NCBI GenBank assembly: GCA_011250595.1
Contig: JAANMP010000017.1
Coordinates: 23,695-87,694, forward strand
Source: Bacillus sp. MM2020_1
Lineage (GTDB): Bacteria > Bacillota > Bacilli > Bacillales > Cytobacillaceae
Direction: 5' to 3'
DNA length: 64,000 bases
Positions within the stretch are counted from its first letter, which is position 1, and each line of letters starts with the position of its first letter. The notes under the pieces are model-generated. The model saw only the letters and a program-made list of their open reading frames with translations, did not search any database and was not told the DNA's origin. Made by a program: the position numbers and the translations under genes. Below, one piece after another: positions 1 through 8,022 of this stretch.

Positions 1-2
1 AA

Positions 3-35
3 GATACCGTTCTGGATGAGATGAAATCAATCTGA
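3..35 (+). CDS. possible 3' end of a gene starting before the window
   Basis: An open frame from the left edge ends at TGA 33-35 (last residues DTVLDEMKSI). A terminator-like hairpin follows at 89-118, which fits the end of an upstream transcription unit. Ten residues are too few to name a family. Confidence 0.25.
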   Translation, partial: DTVLDEMKSI

Positions 36-88
36 ACACCGGAACTTAAAGGATTGAGATAAAAGAAATAGGTTAGTAAATTAGGTAC

Positions 89-118
89 AGCCCTTTCTTA
101 ATTAAAGGAGGGCTTTTC
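89..118 (+). terminator. probable intrinsic terminator of the upstream unit
   Basis: AGCCCT (89-94) pairs with AGGGCT (109-114) and is followed by TTTT. The stem is short. It lies 40 bases upstream of the ABC exporter genes and probably ends the transcript entering from the left. Confidence 0.45.
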
Positions 119-157
119 ACTTTAGTTTTATGAACTATAGGAAGGAGAAGTAGATAC

Positions 158-1927
158 ATGCATAGTTTACGTTGGGTATGGGGGTATATGCGGAATTACC
201 GAGTTAAATTATTCTTTGGTCTTTCTCTCGTTCTAGTTGTTTCGTTACTAAATATGTTTAATCCCTATATTGCAGGTAAAATCATCGATAAGGTCATTTA
301 TGGACATCAGAATGATTTATTATGGCCCTTTTTGGAAGTCATGATTGGAGTGACTCTGGTCAAAACCGTCATTCGTTATAGGTATCAATTAATGTTTGAG
401 CGGATTTCGCAAAATGTAATATTTACGATAAGGGAAGAGTTGTATACTCGTCTTCATCAATTGGATTTTAGTTTTTATGATCGAACCAAAACAGGAGATG
501 TCATGGCCCGGATGACTGGCGATTTGGAAGCAGTCAGGCATTTTACTGCGTGGGCTATTTATATTATTTTTGAAAATGTTACCATTTTACTGTTTGCCAT
601 TGGGTTTATGTTCTATATTCATCCTCCTTTAGCTTTGGCTATGCTTGCCGTAACACCGATTATTGGTTTCCTTGCATTTCGTTTAACGTCTACTGTTAAG
701 CCCACTTTTTCTGCGATTCGGGAACAGTTTGCCCGGCTTAATTCAGTGGTGCAGGAAAATATCAGCGGCAATCGCGTGGTTAAAGCCTTTGCGAAGGAAG
801 ACTATGAAATCGAAAAATTTTCTGTAGAAAATGCTGCTTTCAAAGAAAAGAATCTTCACTCGGCAAGAGTATGGGAGAAGTACTTGCCCGTACTGGACTC
901 TCTTGCAGGGGTATTAACGGTGGTTATGATCGTAGTTGGCGGGATTATGGTAATCAATGATTCTATTTCTCTTGGAGAATTAGTCACGTTTAATTCCTTG
1001 ATATGGGCGCTAAATAATCCGATGCGTATGGCCGGCTGGTTGATAAATGATGTCCAGCGGTTTATTGCTTCTGCTGAAAAAGTGGAAGAATTGTTAAATG
1101 AAGAACCGAAAATCACCAATGCTGTCAATAAAAAGAACGTGGAAAACTTCAAAGGGATCGTTGATTTCAAACAAGTCTCCTTTAGTTATGGTGAAGAGTC
1201 GGTGTTGAAGGATATTACCTTTAAAGTCATGCCGGGTCAAACGATTGGGATTATTGGGCCGACTGGTGCCGGAAAATCAACATTAGTGAATCTACTGAGC
1301 AGATTCTATGATACGGACAGTGGAGAAGTAAGCGTGGACGGAATCGATGTGAAGGAATGGGAAATCCACAAATTACGGGAAAGGATGGCCATGGTAATGC
1401 AGGATATTTTTCTTTTTTCAGATACGATTGAGGGTAATATCGCTTATGGCAATCCTCAAGCGTCTATTGAATCCGTTCAGGCTGCTGCTAAAATGGCAGA
1501 GGCGCACGATTTTATTACCGAGCTGCCTGATGGTTACGATACGATTGTTGGTGAACGGGGGGTAGGTCTTTCCGGGGGACAAAGGCAGCGGATTGCTTTA
1601 GCTCGGGCAATTCTGAAAGATCCATCGATTCTCATCCTTGATGATACAACCTCAAGTGTTGATATGGAAACCGAACTTCGTATTCAAAAAACGTTGAAGT
1701 CTATCCATCAGGATAAAACCTGTTTCATTATTGCCCATCGGATTACATCTGTTAAAGAGGCGGATTTGATTCTTGTTATGGATAATGGAAGGATTATTGA
1801 AAGAGGGAAGCATGAAGAACTGCTTAAGAAAAAGGGCTACTACGCTAACGTGTTTAAAAATCAATATGGGAATTTTGAAGAACTGCACCATGGTAAGGAA
1901 GTGATCTATATCAATGGCACGAAATAA
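158..1927 (+). CDS. ABC exporter half-transporter, first subunit of a heterodimer
   Basis: Membrane-spanning ABC exporter subunit: an N-terminal six-helix transmembrane domain (about residues 1-310) followed by an ATPase domain. Walker A is GPTGAGKST (about 367-375) and the signature is the canonical LSGGQ. Walker B reads LILDD, so Asp496 sits where the catalytic Glu belongs. That is the hallmark of the degenerate-site partner in heterodimeric exporters such as B. subtilis BmrC/BmrD or YfiB/YfiC. The next gene overlaps it by 14 bases and carries the complementary consensus residues, so the pair should form one transporter. SD AAGGAG lies at 142-147 before the ATG. The substrate is not visible from sequence; multidrug or lipid export is the family norm. 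Confidence 0.93.
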   Translation: MHSLRWVWGYMRNYRVKLFFGLSLVLVVSLLNMFNPYIAGKIIDKVIYGHQNDLLWPFLEVMIGVTLVKTVIRYRYQLMFERISQNVIFTIREELYTRLHQLDFSFYDRTKTGDVMARMTGDLEAVRHFTAWAIYIIFENVTILLFAIGFMFYIHPPLALAMLAVTPIIGFLAFRLTSTVKPTFSAIREQFARLNSVVQENISGNRVVKAFAKEDYEIEKFSVENAAFKEKNLHSARVWEKYLPVLDSLAGVLTVVMIVVGGIMVINDSISLGELVTFNSLIWALNNPMRMAGWLINDVQRFIASAEKVEELLNEEPKITNAVNKKNVENFKGIVDFKQVSFSYGEESVLKDITFKVMPGQTIGIIGPTGAGKSTLVNLLSRFYDTDSGEVSVDGIDVKEWEIHKLRERMAMVMQDIFLFSDTIEGNIAYGNPQASIESVQAAAKMAEAHDFITELPDGYDTIVGERGVGLSGGQRQRIALARAILKDPSILILDDTTSSVDMETELRIQKTLKSIHQDKTCFIIAHRITSVKEADLILVMDNGRIIERGKHEELLKKKGYYANVFKNQYGNFEELHHGKEVIYINGTK

Positions 1928-3701
1928 ATTTGATGTCGATGAGGAGTTAGAGTCACCATTTAGTCTAATTCAATTTAAACGGTTGTTAAATTATATAAAG
2001 CCTCACCAAAAAAAGATCCTTTTTACCGTTTTCATGATGCTGATCGCCAGCGGTGCGAATTTAATAGGGCCGTATTTGATTAAACAAGCCATTGACGTGA
2101 AAATCCCAAACAAAGACGTTGGGGGCTTATTCATTCTTGTGGGTATTTACGTAATCGCTCTGTTGATTAGCGGGATCTGTATGAAATATCGGATTCGAAT
2201 CATGACTGAGACTGGACAGAGTATCATCCAAAATATTAGGAAAGATTTATTTACTCATTTGCAAAAACTATCATTCTCTTTTTACGATAGCAAGCCGCAT
2301 GGAAAAATTTTAGTGAGAGTTGTAAACTATGTTAATTCTTTAAGTGATTTGCTTTCAAATGGAATCATTAATTTGATCACCGATCTTTTTAGTCTGTTTG
2401 TCATTCTCGGTTTTATGCTATCGATTGATGTAAAACTTACGCTGTATGCCATGGCTGGTTTTCCAGTATTGGCCGCAGTGATATTTTTTATAAAAAATGC
2501 CCAGCGGAAAGCCTGGCAAACTTTAAGTAACAAGCAATCCAATATGAATGCATATATTCATGAAAGTATTAATGGAATTAAGGTTACTCAAGCCTTTTCT
2601 AGAGAGGAAGAAAATAAACGTATTTTTGGTGAAGTGGCTGAGAGTTATCGAGGCTCATGGATGAAGGCAGTGAAAATACAATTTCTGCTATGGCCTTCGA
2701 TTGAAAATATCTCCGTTTTAACAGTCTCTCTCATCTATGTTATCGGAATTTCTATGATTGGTCATGGGGTCACTGTTGGGGCATTAGTTGCTTTCGTTGG
2801 GTATATATGGATGTTTTGGATGCCTTTGGCTAATATTGGGAATTTTTATAATGCTATCATAAATGCCATGGCATATTTGGAACGAATTTTTGAAATGATG
2901 GATGAAAAGCCTAGTGTAATGGGTAATCCGGATGCTGTTGAACTTCCAACCATCAAAGGAAAGGTTGAGTTTAAGAATGTCGTATTCGGGTATGAAGGAG
3001 ATTCCAAAATCCTCGACAACATTCATTTTATGGTAAACCCGGGTGAAACGATCGCTCTCGTAGGTGCAACCGGTTCTGGGAAAACAACGATCGTAAGCTT
3101 GATTAGTCGTTTTTATGATATTAACAGCGGGAAAATTGAAATTGACGGGATTGATATTAAGACGGTAACAATCCCATCCCTTCGGAAGCAAATGGGAGTC
3201 ATGCTCCAAGACCCGTTTATTTTTTCGGGAACGATTATGGATAATATCCGCTATGGCCGGCTGGATGCGACAGATGAAGAAGTGTTAGAGGCTGCAAAAG
3301 CGGTGCAGGCTCATAAGTTTATCAGCCGTTTGAAGGATGGATATCAAACCGAAGTAAATGAGAGAGGCACAAGTCTTTCTACTGGACAGAGGCAGCTGAT
3401 CTCTTTTGCCAGGGCACTATTGGCCGATCCGAAAATATTAATCCTCGATGAAGCGACTTCATCGATCGATACGGAAACGGAGCTGGCCTTGCAAAAAGGG
3501 CTGGAGACGTTACTGAAAGGCAGAACATCCTTTATTATCGCCCACCGGCTTTCGACGATTCAAAACGCAACCCGTATTCTTTTCATTGAAAAAGGTAGAA
3601 TCATAGAGGAGGGATCCCATGACGAATTAATTATGCGTAAGGGGTATTACTGGAAGCTATACCATTCACAGCGCGGTAATGAGAGTTGTGTCAGTTCATA
3701 A
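1914..3701 (+). CDS. ABC exporter half-transporter, second subunit of a heterodimer
   Basis: Second ABC exporter subunit with an N-terminal transmembrane domain (about 1-330) and a C-terminal ATPase. Walker A is GATGSGKTT and Walker B LILDE has the true catalytic Glu513. The signature is altered to LSTGQ (488-492), where the canonical form is LSGGQ. Combined with Asp496 in the partner, this gives one functional and one degenerate ATP site, as known for heterodimeric exporters of Gram-positive bacteria. The start lies inside the 3' end of the previous gene (14-base overlap), which implies translational coupling. No terminator is evident in the 169 bases after the stop. Confidence 0.93.
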   Translation: MARNKFDVDEELESPFSLIQFKRLLNYIKPHQKKILFTVFMMLIASGANLIGPYLIKQAIDVKIPNKDVGGLFILVGIYVIALLISGICMKYRIRIMTETGQSIIQNIRKDLFTHLQKLSFSFYDSKPHGKILVRVVNYVNSLSDLLSNGIINLITDLFSLFVILGFMLSIDVKLTLYAMAGFPVLAAVIFFIKNAQRKAWQTLSNKQSNMNAYIHESINGIKVTQAFSREEENKRIFGEVAESYRGSWMKAVKIQFLLWPSIENISVLTVSLIYVIGISMIGHGVTVGALVAFVGYIWMFWMPLANIGNFYNAIINAMAYLERIFEMMDEKPSVMGNPDAVELPTIKGKVEFKNVVFGYEGDSKILDNIHFMVNPGETIALVGATGSGKTTIVSLISRFYDINSGKIEIDGIDIKTVTIPSLRKQMGVMLQDPFIFSGTIMDNIRYGRLDATDEEVLEAAKAVQAHKFISRLKDGYQTEVNERGTSLSTGQRQLISFARALLADPKILILDEATSSIDTETELALQKGLETLLKGRTSFIIAHRLSTIQNATRILFIEKGRIIEEGSHDELIMRKGYYWKLYHSQRGNESCVSS

Positions 3702-3870
3702 AGGTAAAAGGACAAAATTAGTTAACTTAAAGAATAAAACCAATTTTTATTGACAATATATTCATGATCTTTAAATCGACGATATAATTGATATATTAGC
3801 TTACTAAAAATTTAGACACTTGTTATAAATTCCGACTAAATATATTTTATTAAGGACTAGGGGGATTCAT

Positions 3871-4683
3871 ATGGGTAATTTCAAAATGGTTTGTTTGGAT
3901 ATTGATGGAACATTGCTGGATTCCAGGCATGAGATTTCTGACAAAACGAAACAAGTCATTCAGAATGTTGCAAATCAAAAATATATTCCAGTCATCTTAG
4001 TTTCTGCAAGAATGCCAAAAGGTATGTCGTTCTTACAGAAAGAGCTAAATATTGTTCAGCCGATTATTTGTTACAGCGGTGCTCTTATTTGGAATCATGG
4101 TGATCTGCTATTGGACATTACGATACCAGTTTCAGATGTAAAGAAGGTGTATACTATTGTCAAAAACTTAGGCATCCATATCAGTTTATACAAGGATGAT
4201 GAATGGTATATAGAAGAAATGGATGAATGGGCAAAACAAGAGAGTGAAATAACCAGTATTAATCCTGCTATTTCCGATTTTAGTAACCTATTTACGATGT
4301 GGGAGCAAGGAAATACTGGACCTAATAAAATTTTATGTATGGCCGAATCCCATAAGATACATCAATTGGATGTAAAAATAAATGATTATCTCTCTAGCTA
4401 TTTAAATATATACCCTTCAAAACCAACCTACTTAGAAATAATGCCCAAACATACAACCAAAACTTCTGCCATTGAATTTTTATGCAAAGAGTTTGATATC
4501 CTAAAAAACGAGATTATCGCAATAGGCGACAACTATAACGATATGAATATGATTGAATTTGCGGGACTTGGAATTGCCATGGGAAATGCACCGGAACAAG
4601 TGAAACAAATTGCTAATGATATCACATTTTCCAATGATGAGGACGGTGTAGCAGAGGCATTAAAAAAATACATTCTATCTTAA
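3871..4683 (+). CDS. HAD-superfamily phosphatase, Cof type (subclass IIB)
   Basis: Cytoplasmic sugar-phosphate or nucleotide-type phosphatase of the Cof/YxeH/YwpJ group. Motif I DIDGTLLD has the nucleophile Asp10 and acid/base Asp12. The C-terminal GDNYNDMNM provides the Mg-binding acidic residues, and the large C2-type cap lies between about residues 85 and 190. Its length of 270 residues is normal for the family. SD AGGGGG lies about eight bases before the ATG. The gene stands alone between the exporter and the LacI gene; its position next to a sugar locus hints at sugar-phosphate detoxification, but the substrate cannot be told from sequence. Confidence 0.88.
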   Translation: MGNFKMVCLDIDGTLLDSRHEISDKTKQVIQNVANQKYIPVILVSARMPKGMSFLQKELNIVQPIICYSGALIWNHGDLLLDITIPVSDVKKVYTIVKNLGIHISLYKDDEWYIEEMDEWAKQESEITSINPAISDFSNLFTMWEQGNTGPNKILCMAESHKIHQLDVKINDYLSSYLNIYPSKPTYLEIMPKHTTKTSAIEFLCKEFDILKNEIIAIGDNYNDMNMIEFAGLGIAMGNAPEQVKQIANDITFSNDEDGVAEALKKYILS

Positions 4684-4718
4684 AAAATCAGAAAAATTAA
4701 TTTGTTTTAAAAAAAACG

Positions 4719-4747
4719 TTGAAACGTTTCCAAGATGGTGATATCAT
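4719..4747 (+). promoter_or_regulatory. lacI-gene promoter 1 with overlapping operator
   Basis: TTGAAA (4719-4724), 17-base spacer, TATCAT (4742-4747). The operator palindrome TTGAAACGTTTCCAA (4719-4733) covers the -35 box, so repressor binding should block polymerase. The same palindrome recurs upstream of the ABC transporter genes. Confidence 0.65.
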
Positions 4748-4762
4748 AGGTTCATGGAAACG

Positions 4763-4791
4763 TTGAAACGTTTCCAAAATAGAGATAACAT
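4763..4791 (+). promoter_or_regulatory. lacI-gene promoter 2 with overlapping operator
   Basis: TTGAAA (4763-4768), 17-base spacer, TAACAT (4786-4791), with operator TTGAAACGTTTCCAA at 4763-4777. It lies exactly 44 bases downstream of promoter 1 and is the second copy of the duplicated unit. Confidence 0.6.
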
Positions 4792-4829
4792 AAGTTTATG
4801 AAATCGCTTTAATATTGGAGGTAGTTGTA

Positions 4830-5804
4830 GTGCCAAGTTTAAAAGATGTTGCAGACCTGGCAGGAGTTGGAGTTGGCACTGTTTCACGAGTCATTAACAA
4901 TCATCCGAATGTAAGGAACGAAACCCGGGAGAAAGTGAATGCAGCGATTAAACAATTAAATTATATTCCAAACGAAGTGGCAAGAAATTTTAAAATGCAA
5001 AAATCAACAATGGTTGCGCTGTTGCTTCCGAGTGTATGGCATCCATTTTTCTCAGAACTCGCCTATTATATCGAAGATGAGCTTGACCGAGAAGGGTATA
5101 AATTGATGCTTTGCAATAGTGGGGGCAGACCCGACAAAGAGCTTTATTATTTAGATATGCTCAATCAGAATAAAGTAGCAGGCATTATTGGAATCACTTA
5201 CAATGACATCGAAGATAGTGTGAGTACTGATATTCCGATTATCAGCATTGACCGCCATTTTGGAAAAAAAATCACATGCGTAACCTCGGATAACTATAAT
5301 GGCGGCCGCATTGCCGTAAGAGAGCTTGTGAATGCGGGAACTAAAAAAGCCGCATATCTTGCAACCTATAGTGATGTTTATAGTGAGGTTGAACTTCGGA
5401 AAAAAGGATTCATCGATGAAGCAGAGGCTCAAGGTATCGAATATATCATCTACGAGGAGCTTGATGCTGTGTTTAATGATGAAAAATACTTCGAAAATTT
5501 CTTTAAAATAAAAGAACATCAGGATGTGGACGGGGTATTTGCTAATACCGATCTGCTTGCCGCCAAATATATCGATAAAGCTAAACAATATGGCTTGCGG
5601 ACTCCAGAGGATGTAAAAGTAATCGGATATGATGGAATTCAGGATAATAAGCTGTTTCATCCAATTCTATCAACGATCCGGCAGCCGGTTGAGGAAATGG
5701 CAAGAATGTCTGTTCAACTTCTCTTAAAAAAAATTGAAGGTGAAACATTGGAGCAACAGATTTACAGACTGCCTGTTATGTATAGAGAAGGGGAAACGAC
5801 TTAG
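4830..5804 (+). CDS. LacI-family repressor of the fructo-oligosaccharide import genes
   Basis: DNA-binding regulator with an N-terminal LacI helix-turn-helix (SLKDVADLAGVGVGTVSRVI) and a periplasmic-binding-protein-like effector domain (about 60-324). I place the start at GTG 4830. The ideal SD GGAGGT is at 4817-4822, seven bases upstream, and an in-frame TTG at 4815 would overlap that SD. This gives 324 residues, normal for the family. TTGGAAACGTTTCAA-type palindromes lie upstream of this gene and in the gap before the permease gene, so it probably represses both itself and the transport operon. The inducer is inferred to be a fructo-oligosaccharide or sucrose-related sugar from the neighbours. 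Confidence 0.9.
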   Translation: MPSLKDVADLAGVGVGTVSRVINNHPNVRNETREKVNAAIKQLNYIPNEVARNFKMQKSTMVALLLPSVWHPFFSELAYYIEDELDREGYKLMLCNSGGRPDKELYYLDMLNQNKVAGIIGITYNDIEDSVSTDIPIISIDRHFGKKITCVTSDNYNGGRIAVRELVNAGTKKAAYLATYSDVYSEVELRKKGFIDEAEAQGIEYIIYEELDAVFNDEKYFENFFKIKEHQDVDGVFANTDLLAAKYIDKAKQYGLRTPEDVKVIGYDGIQDNKLFHPILSTIRQPVEEMARMSVQLLLKKIEGETLEQQIYRLPVMYREGETT

Positions 5805-5829
5805 CTGTGTCCAATTTTTTAGCTCATCA

Positions 5830-5844
5830 TTGGAAACGTTTTAT
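5830..5844 (+). promoter_or_regulatory. degenerate LacI operator (half site)
   Basis: TTGGAAACGTTTTAT keeps the left half and centre of the operator found at 5907 and 6002 but lacks the right half. It lies just after the lacI-type gene. Confidence 0.4.
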
Positions 5845-5871
5845 TGATTCTCAATGATGTAAGATTGAGAG

Positions 5872-5899
5872 AAACGGCTCAGTTAAGTCCCGTTTTTTA
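5872..5899 (+). terminator. weak intrinsic terminator after the lacI-type gene
   Basis: AAACGG (5872-5877) pairs with CCGTTT (5890-5895) around a 12-base loop and runs into a T stretch. A second small hairpin (CTCAAT/ATTGAG) lies just upstream. Confidence 0.4.
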
Positions 5900-5906
5900 T
5901 TCTTGA

Positions 5907-5921
5907 TTGGAAACGTTTCAA
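5907..5921 (+). promoter_or_regulatory. LacI-family operator upstream of the importer operon
   Basis: TTGGAAACGTTTCAA is the exact reverse complement of TTGAAACGTTTCCAA before the regulator gene. The second copy is 95 bases downstream, close to nine helical turns, so the two sites could act together. Confidence 0.65.
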
Positions 5922-5996
5922 TAAAAACAATTGAGTAAAAGATTTTACCAAATCCTTTATCAAGTAAAAACTACTTAACAAAATTATTTTTTTAAC

Positions 5997-6026
5997 TTCA
6001 ATTGGAAACGTTTCAATTAATATAAC
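5997..6026 (+). promoter_or_regulatory. probable importer-operon promoter with operator in its spacer
   Basis: TATAAC at 6021-6026 is the best -10 box before the permease gene; TTCAAT at 5997-6002 is a poor -35 with an 18-base spacer. A perfect operator copy, TTGGAAACGTTTCAA, lies at 6002-6016 between them. The operator call is firmer than the promoter call. Confidence 0.5.
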
Positions 6027-6049
6027 TAAATTGAAAGTGAGGCAAGAAT

Positions 6050-7006
6050 ATGGAAGTGGTAAGGAAGGCAAATCCGATCATCGATTCACCCATCCAAGTA
6101 AGAAACGCATCAAAACTAAAAAAAATCTTGAGTAATTATCAGCTCTATTTGTTTCTTTTACCCGCTTTAGTCTATTTTATTGTTTTCCATTATGTCCCGA
6201 TGTATGGAATATTAATTGCTTTTAAAGATTTTGTTGCAACAAAAGGAATTATGGGAAGTCCGTGGGTTGGATTTAAACATTTTGAGCGATTTTTCGATTC
6301 CTATCAATTTTGGAGCCTGATTAAAAATACTCTTGGTCTTAGCGTTATACAACTTATCGTTGGTTTTCCGCTTCCAATTTTTCTAGCACTCATGATGAAC
6401 CAAATTAGAAGTGATAAGTACAAACGGTTTATTCAAACAGTTGTTTATGCGCCGCATTTTATATCAGTAGTTGTTTTAGCGGGTATGATTTATGTCTTCT
6501 TTTCAAACAATGGGCTTATTAATAACTTAATCCTGATTTTTGGCGGCGATCCGATTTCGTTTATGGCAAAACCTGATTGGTTTAAACCATTATATATTGC
6601 CTCAGGCGTTTGGCAAGAAACCGGATGGGCTGCGATTATATATCTAGCAGCGCTTGCAGGAGTCAGCCCTGAACTGCATGAGGCTGCGGTAATGGATGGA
6701 GCAAATAAGTGGCAGCGGATCTTTCATGTGGATATTCCGGCGATTATGCCAACGGCTGTTATTCTATTAATCCTAAATGTTGGTAACATTATGAATCTTG
6801 GTTTTGAAAAGGCTTACCTGTTACAAACACCAATGAACCAGCCGGCAGCAGAGATTATCCCAACCTATGTTTATAAGATGGGGTTACAGCAGGCGCAATA
6901 TAGTTTTGCTGCGGCAGTAGGATTGTTTAATTCAGTGATTAACTTAGTTTTATTAGTCTTAGTAAATAAGTTTGCGAAAAAATTATCCGGAACAGGATTA
7001 TGGTAA
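6050..7006 (+). CDS. carbohydrate ABC transporter permease, LplB type
   Basis: Integral membrane permease of a CUT1-type oligosaccharide importer. After a cytoplasmic N-terminus of about 35 residues it shows six hydrophobic segments. The EAA loop near residue 205 (ELHEAAVMDGANKWQRI) contacts the ATPase. Length and sequence style match the LplB/YtcP family, whose substrates are often plant or polysaccharide oligomers. It is first in an operon with a second permease and a lipoprotein and sits directly behind LacI operators. No ATPase gene occurs in the locus, so a shared MsmX-type ATPase encoded elsewhere is expected, as known for this family in Bacillus. Confidence 0.92.
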   Translation: MEVVRKANPIIDSPIQVRNASKLKKILSNYQLYLFLLPALVYFIVFHYVPMYGILIAFKDFVATKGIMGSPWVGFKHFERFFDSYQFWSLIKNTLGLSVIQLIVGFPLPIFLALMMNQIRSDKYKRFIQTVVYAPHFISVVVLAGMIYVFFSNNGLINNLILIFGGDPISFMAKPDWFKPLYIASGVWQETGWAAIIYLAALAGVSPELHEAAVMDGANKWQRIFHVDIPAIMPTAVILLILNVGNIMNLGFEKAYLLQTPMNQPAAEIIPTYVYKMGLQQAQYSFAAAVGLFNSVINLVLLVLVNKFAKKLSGTGLW

Positions 7007-7023
7007 AAGGAGGTGCATCATAA

Positions 7024-7938
7024 ATGAGTATATTAGCTTTAAAGAATAAGAGAATGACAAGAAAATCGAAGGAAGATAAGGTCTTTGATATTATTAACTT
7101 TTTTCTGGTCGCGATCATTTTACTATTGATAGTCTATCCATTGTACTTTATTGTAATTGCCTCTATCAGTGACCCAAACATGATTTACGAAGGAAAGGTA
7201 TGGCTATTGCCGAAAGAGCTGACCCTTGAAGGGTATCAGCGAATCTTTGGAGACAGCAAGATTTGGCTGGGCTATAAGAACTCCATCATCTATACGTTGG
7301 TTGGTACGATTGTAAACGTTTCTTTTACCTTAATGGCTGCCTATGCATTATCAAGAAAAGATTTATATGGAAGAAATGTGATTATGTTTTTATTCCTCAT
7401 GACAATGTTTTTCTCAGGCGGATTAATTCCTACATACCTGGTTGTTAAGAATCTTGGTTTGCTTAACACTATGTGGGCGCTAATCCTTCCAAAAGCTGTT
7501 GCGGTATGGAACGTCATTGTGGCCAAAACGTTTTTTGAGTCCTCTATTCCTAATGAGTTATTAGAAGCAGCACGAATAGATGGATGCTCGGATGTGAAAT
7601 TTTTCTGGAAGATTGTCCTTCCTTTATCAAAACCGATTGTGGCTGTTATGGTCCTATTTTATGCAGTGGGGCACTGGAACTCCTATTTTGATGCGTTAAT
7701 CTATTTGAATAATGAAAACTTATATCCATTGCAATTAATTTTACGAAATATCTTAATTCAAAATCAGGCCTCGACGATGATGATCAGTGATTTGGACTCC
7801 TTAGCAGCAAAACAAAGAGTGTCTGAGCTAATTAAGTACGGTGTGATTATTGTAGCTTCCATCCCGCTTTTAATCGTCTATCCATTTGTCCAGAAGTACT
7901 TTGTAAAAGGTGTTATGATTGGCGGAATTAAAGGTTAA
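7024..7938 (+). CDS. carbohydrate ABC transporter permease, LplC/YtcP type
   Basis: Second permease of the same importer, with six membrane segments and the EAA loop (ELLEAARIDGCSDVKFF, near residue 180). The ATG follows a strong AAAGGAGGTG ribosome site, 17 bases after the previous stop, so the pair is co-transcribed. The C-terminus ends in the family's typical YFVKGVMIGGIKG. Its partner is the 6050-7006 permease, and substrate is delivered by the lipoprotein at 8023-9663. Inferred substrate: fructo-oligosaccharides released from levan or inulin, because fructokinase and GH32 genes follow. Confidence 0.92.
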   Translation: MSILALKNKRMTRKSKEDKVFDIINFFLVAIILLLIVYPLYFIVIASISDPNMIYEGKVWLLPKELTLEGYQRIFGDSKIWLGYKNSIIYTLVGTIVNVSFTLMAAYALSRKDLYGRNVIMFLFLMTMFFSGGLIPTYLVVKNLGLLNTMWALILPKAVAVWNVIVAKTFFESSIPNELLEAARIDGCSDVKFFWKIVLPLSKPIVAVMVLFYAVGHWNSYFDALIYLNNENLYPLQLILRNILIQNQASTMMISDLDSLAAKQRVSELIKYGVIIVASIPLLIVYPFVQKYFVKGVMIGGIKG

Positions 7939-7963
7939 TAGTAATGATCTGCATTAAGGGGGT

Positions 7964-7993
7964 GATGGTAGACGTAATTGATTGTTTACCATC
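7964..7993 (+). promoter_or_regulatory. intercistronic stem-loop before the binding-protein gene
   Basis: GATGGTAGAC (7964-7973) pairs with GTTTACCATC (7984-7993) through ten pairs including one G-T, with a ten-base loop and no T run. In ABC operons such hairpins often protect the downstream binding-protein mRNA so that the lipoprotein is made in excess; that role is inference here. Confidence 0.5.
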
Positions 7994-8022
7994 CAATTAA
8001 TATCCTAGAGGGGGAAAAACAA

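Larger units (their letters stand above)
4714..4801 (+). repeat. 44-bp tandem duplication of a promoter-operator
   Basis: Units 4714-4757 and 4758-4801 abut exactly and match at about 36 of 44 positions. The first 20 bases of each are identical and contain the palindrome GAAACGTTTC. Each unit contains a TTGAAA -35 box, a 17-base spacer and a -10-like box, so the duplication copies a whole promoter with its operator upstream of the lacI-type gene. Confidence 0.8.

Noticed and set aside
3750..3788. TTGACA (3750-3755) and TATAAT (3783-3788) before the HAD gene
   Set aside because: Both boxes are perfect but 27 bases apart, far from the 17-base optimum, so they cannot form one promoter. Each may belong to a weaker promoter with another partner.
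7311..7324. cre-like TGTAAACGTTTCTT inside the second permease gene
   Set aside because: It matches only the left half well, encodes conserved TIVNVSFT codons, and there is no promoter nearby. Intragenic cre sites exist, but the support is too weak.
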